From positions 1-8,426 of the forward strand of contig CALANS010000056.1 of the NCBI GenBank assembly GCA_937926105.1: a stretch of DNA of 8,426 bases, read 5' to 3'. The position numbers and the translations under genes are program-made. Below, in pieces: positions 6,528 through 8,426 of the stretch. The first letter of the stretch is position 1, and the number at the start of each line of letters is the position of its first letter. This DNA comes from an uncultured Actinomycetes bacterium (lineage in GTDB: Bacteria > Actinomycetota > Actinomycetes > Mycobacteriales > Nakamurellaceae). Under the pieces are notes generated by a model. The model was not told the DNA's origin, made no database searches, and was given only the letters and a program-made list of their open reading frames with translations.

Positions 6528-7568
6528 TCATATTCGTGATGGTGCCGGCGATGCCGTGCTACCCCGGACGACCATCTGGGTGGGCAGGACATAAGGCACC
6601 GAAGCGCCCCCGTCGGACACGCCGCCGAGCAGATCGCTGATCAGATTTCCGATCTCCTGCACCGGTTGACGGATGGCAGTCAAGCCTGGCTCGACGAGAT
6701 CGAACCAGTCCATATCGTCGAAGCTGATCAACGAAAGCTGTTGCGGTATCTTCACGTCGTTTGTCTGAGCCCATCGCAACACGCCGATGGCCATGAAATT
6801 ATTGGCGGCGACGATAGCGGTCGGCGGATCGTCCAGCGCCCACAGTCGAGCGGCGGCTTGATACCCGCCGCTCACCGTGAAATCGCCAGGTGACGTGAGT
6901 TCCGGCCGGTTTTCCAAACCGGCCTTCGCGACGGCGGATTGCCAGCCCTCCATGCGGTCCACGTCCGCTTTGATCCGCAGGTGTCCACTGATATATCCGA
7001 TGCGGGTATGCCCGAGCCGCGTCAGGTAGCTCACCGCCCGTTCCACCGCCGCGTGATCGTCGACGAGCACGCAATCGACGTCCAAGCCCGTCACTCGCGA
7101 GTCGATGAGGACGAGTCTGATGCCCAGTTTGCGAATTGCCTCGAGATGGTCTTTTTTATCGCTCGTGGGGGCGACGATCAGCGCGGCGACGCGCTTCTCA
7201 CTCATCATCCGCACATATTTACGCTCCAGGTCGGTGCTGTTCCCGGTATTCGCCAACAGCAATCCTTGGCCCCGTTCCAGGAGGCTGTGTTCCAGCGTCA
7301 GCGCAATTCCGGCGAAAAACGGGTTGGAAATATCCGGTACGATAAATCCGACTGCGCCGGGAGCCTGTTTGCGTAACCCCGCGGCCTGCATATTGGGGAC
7401 GTACGACAACGTACGGACTGCGGACATTATCCGTTCGATGGTCACCGGCGACGCGGCGTTGGCGACATCGTTCAGCACCCTGGAAACTGTGCTGACCGAA
7501 ACGCCACTCAATTCGGCTACGTCGCGTAACGTCGCGGATCTCGACGGTGCGGAACTGATCTGTCCCAT
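6528..7568 (-). CDS. LacI-family transcriptional repressor
   Basis: This 346-residue DNA-binding regulator probably controls its own operon. The N-terminal helix-turn-helix, TLRDVAELSGVSVSTVSRVL, is at 13-32. LSYVPNMQAAGLRK (54-67) is the hinge region, with the operator-contacting leucine. The rest is a periplasmic-binding-protein-like effector domain (about 70-340), including GFIVPDISNPFFAGIA (74-89) and the RLGHTRIGYISG signature (184-195). The frame remains open upstream to 7772, but that part is out of frame inside the upstream gene and has no protein-like character. ATG 7566-7568 puts the helix-turn-helix at the usual distance and has GGGGGA about 10 nt upstream. It sits 23 nt after the saccharopine-dehydrogenase-like gene and abuts the aldehyde dehydrogenase. 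Members usually sense sugars or sugar acids; the effector here is unknown. The operator probably lies at the operon promoter, beyond the window. Confidence 0.93.
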   Translation of the reverse strand: MGQISSAPSRSATLRDVAELSGVSVSTVSRVLNDVANAASPVTIERIMSAVRTLSYVPNMQAAGLRKQAPGAVGFIVPDISNPFFAGIALTLEHSLLERGQGLLLANTGNSTDLERKYVRMMSEKRVAALIVAPTSDKKDHLEAIRKLGIRLVLIDSRVTGLDVDCVLVDDHAAVERAVSYLTRLGHTRIGYISGHLRIKADVDRMEGWQSAVAKAGLENRPELTSPGDFTVSGGYQAAARLWALDDPPTAIVAANNFMAIGVLRWAQTNDVKIPQQLSLISFDDMDWFDLVEPGLTAIRQPVQEIGNLISDLLGGVSDGGASVPYVLPTQMVVRGSTASPAPSRI

Positions 7569-7591
7569 CGCTGATAAGTCCCCCAAATTTT
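7569..7591 (-). promoter_or_regulatory. A-rich/G-run junction carrying the LacI ribosome binding site
   Basis: Read on the - strand, the 23 bases between the upstream TAA and the LacI ATG run from an A6-T3-G5 series into GACTTATCAGCG. GGGGGA, 10 nt before the ATG, is the likely Shine-Dalgarno. The A-rich stretch, including the stop codon, is one of the few AT-dense spots in the window. It could loosen RNA structure for initiation or hold an internal promoter, but I see no clear -35 element. It is not a terminator in this direction, because the run is A, not T. Confidence 0.4.
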
Positions 7592-8426
7592 TTATTTTCC
7601 TGAGTGTATCCGATGGAGCATTTCCTTTTCCTCGATCGCTACCGCCATACCACGGCGGGCCAGCTCCGTGAAGAACTCCGATACATCGACCGTCTCTTCC
7701 GGCATCCAGACGCCCGGCGTGGCGATGCTTCCGGCAGCGATCATCTGGGCCATGATCGCCGGTGGAACGCATGTCTTCAACATGCCGGCCGGGACGTTCC
7801 AGCGCGCGTGCGACCCGGTCACCATATCGACGACATAGTGCCGCACCGACCCTCCTCGTTCACCGGAGACCTCCACGCGCGTCCCGCTGAACTGCTGCTC
7901 CTGCTCGTTGCCCCGCGGCAGCCCGCGCGTCACGGCGAGGAGGAATTCCTTCGGAGTCACCGGTACGCCATTCACAGACACTGGGTCCTGTGCGGCGACC
8001 CCGATCTCAGCGAGGAAATTCATCTTCTCGTGGAACTGCCGCGGCAGCGCGATCCGGAACGACGTGTTCTTGAGCCCACGCTCCCGATAGGTATCGAAGA
8101 GCGTGTACTGCTCCGGATGCGTGGTGTAGATGGGGAAGACACGACCGATGGGCTCGGGAAACTCCACCCATTCGCCGGTTCGCGGCGGCACAGACTGTTC
8201 GGCGCCGTCCACGATCCTTCCGGCCGGCAGCGTGTACTCATCGATAATGGCATCGAGCGCGAACGGCCAGTGAAACGGGCTGGAGCGCGGTGTCAGATCG
8301 TTCATGACGACGGTAATGTCGATCGAATGGATCGTGTCGAGACGATCGACCGCCGCCTTGGCCATCATGTTGGAGAGGCCGGGCGCGCTGCCCGAGCTGA
8401 GCAGCGCGACGACTCCGGCGTCCCGT
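7592..8426 (-). CDS. Saccharopine dehydrogenase-family oxidoreductase, 5' end missing
   Basis: The gene enters from the right edge and ends at TAA (7592-7594), leaving 277 residues visible. The ATG pair at 8363-8368 is internal: the frame stays open to the edge and reads GVVALLSSGSAPGLSNMMAK, where the APGLSN motif (visible residues 14-19) is a conserved turn in saccharopine-dehydrogenase-like proteins. The remainder matches the family's C-terminal half: WPFALDAIIDEYT, FPEPIGRVFPIYTTHPE (visible 89-105), the VNGVPVTPKEFLL stretch, and the closing GVWMPEE...FF..LARRGMAV block. The N-terminal Rossmann GxGxxG lies outside the window. The family makes or splits secondary amines between an amino acid and an aldehyde (saccharopine, carboxynorspermidine). 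It is the most upstream visible gene of the operon. Next to an aldehyde dehydrogenase, the cleaving direction is attractive, but its substrate is unknown. Confidence 0.85.
   Translation of the reverse strand, partial: RDAGVVALLSSGSAPGLSNMMAKAAVDRLDTIHSIDITVVMNDLTPRSSPFHWPFALDAIIDEYTLPAGRIVDGAEQSVPPRTGEWVEFPEPIGRVFPIYTTHPEQYTLFDTYRERGLKNTSFRIALPRQFHEKMNFLAEIGVAAQDPVSVNGVPVTPKEFLLAVTRGLPRGNEQEQQFSGTRVEVSGERGGSVRHYVVDMVTGSHARWNVPAGMLKTCVPPAIMAQMIAAGSIATPGVWMPEETVDVSEFFTELARRGMAVAIEEKEMLHRIHSGK

Noticed and set aside
7569..7772. Extended N-terminus of the LacI protein (68 extra residues)
   Set aside because: The extra part overlaps the upstream gene in another frame and looks non-protein-like. 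Starting at 7568 puts the helix-turn-helix at the normal position for the family.
8363..8368. ATG pair as the start of the saccharopine-dehydrogenase-like gene
   Set aside because: The frame stays open to the window edge and encodes the conserved APGLSN motif just upstream, so these methionines are internal.

Overview
This window looks like chromosome from a high-GC Gram-positive bacterium (Actinomycetota). The coding strands strongly prefer G or C at the third codon position, GTG starts occur, and the protein families (a DHA2-type 14-TM exporter, an actinobacterial-style SGNH hydrolase) fit that group. I cannot name genus or species from the sequence alone.

Layout: the left half (1-4078) is on the + strand. 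It holds the 3' end of an apparently damaged SGNH/GDSL hydrolase gene (1-537), then a strong hairpin plus T-rich terminator (564-610). A 14-TM DHA2-type MFS exporter follows (663-2480) with its own hairpin (2502-2531). A 300-base spacer then contains a short leader-like ORF (2746-2835), which overlaps the start of a 12-TM MFS transporter (2807-4078). The right half (4132-8426) is entirely on the - strand and converges on the second MFS gene at a hairpin (4108-4137).

The right half is a compact catabolic-looking operon. In transcription order it has a saccharopine-dehydrogenase-family oxidoreductase (5' end outside the window), a LacI-family repressor, an aldehyde dehydrogenase resembling alpha-ketoglutarate-semialdehyde dehydrogenases, and a D-2-hydroxyacid dehydrogenase of the phosphoglycerate-dehydrogenase type. 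The junctions are 23 nt, 0 nt and a 4-nt GTGA overlap, so the genes are very probably co-transcribed and partly translationally coupled. By chemistry, a saccharopine-type enzyme could split a secondary amine to release an aldehyde, the aldehyde dehydrogenase could oxidise it to an acid, and the hydroxyacid dehydrogenase could interconvert a 2-hydroxy and a 2-oxo acid. The substrate is unknown and this route is inference.

The two halves are probably independent. The left is transport/efflux next to a decayed hydrolase; the right is a regulated catabolic unit whose promoter, operator and probable further genes lie beyond the right edge. I saw no tRNA, rRNA, CRISPR array, insertion sequence or attachment site.
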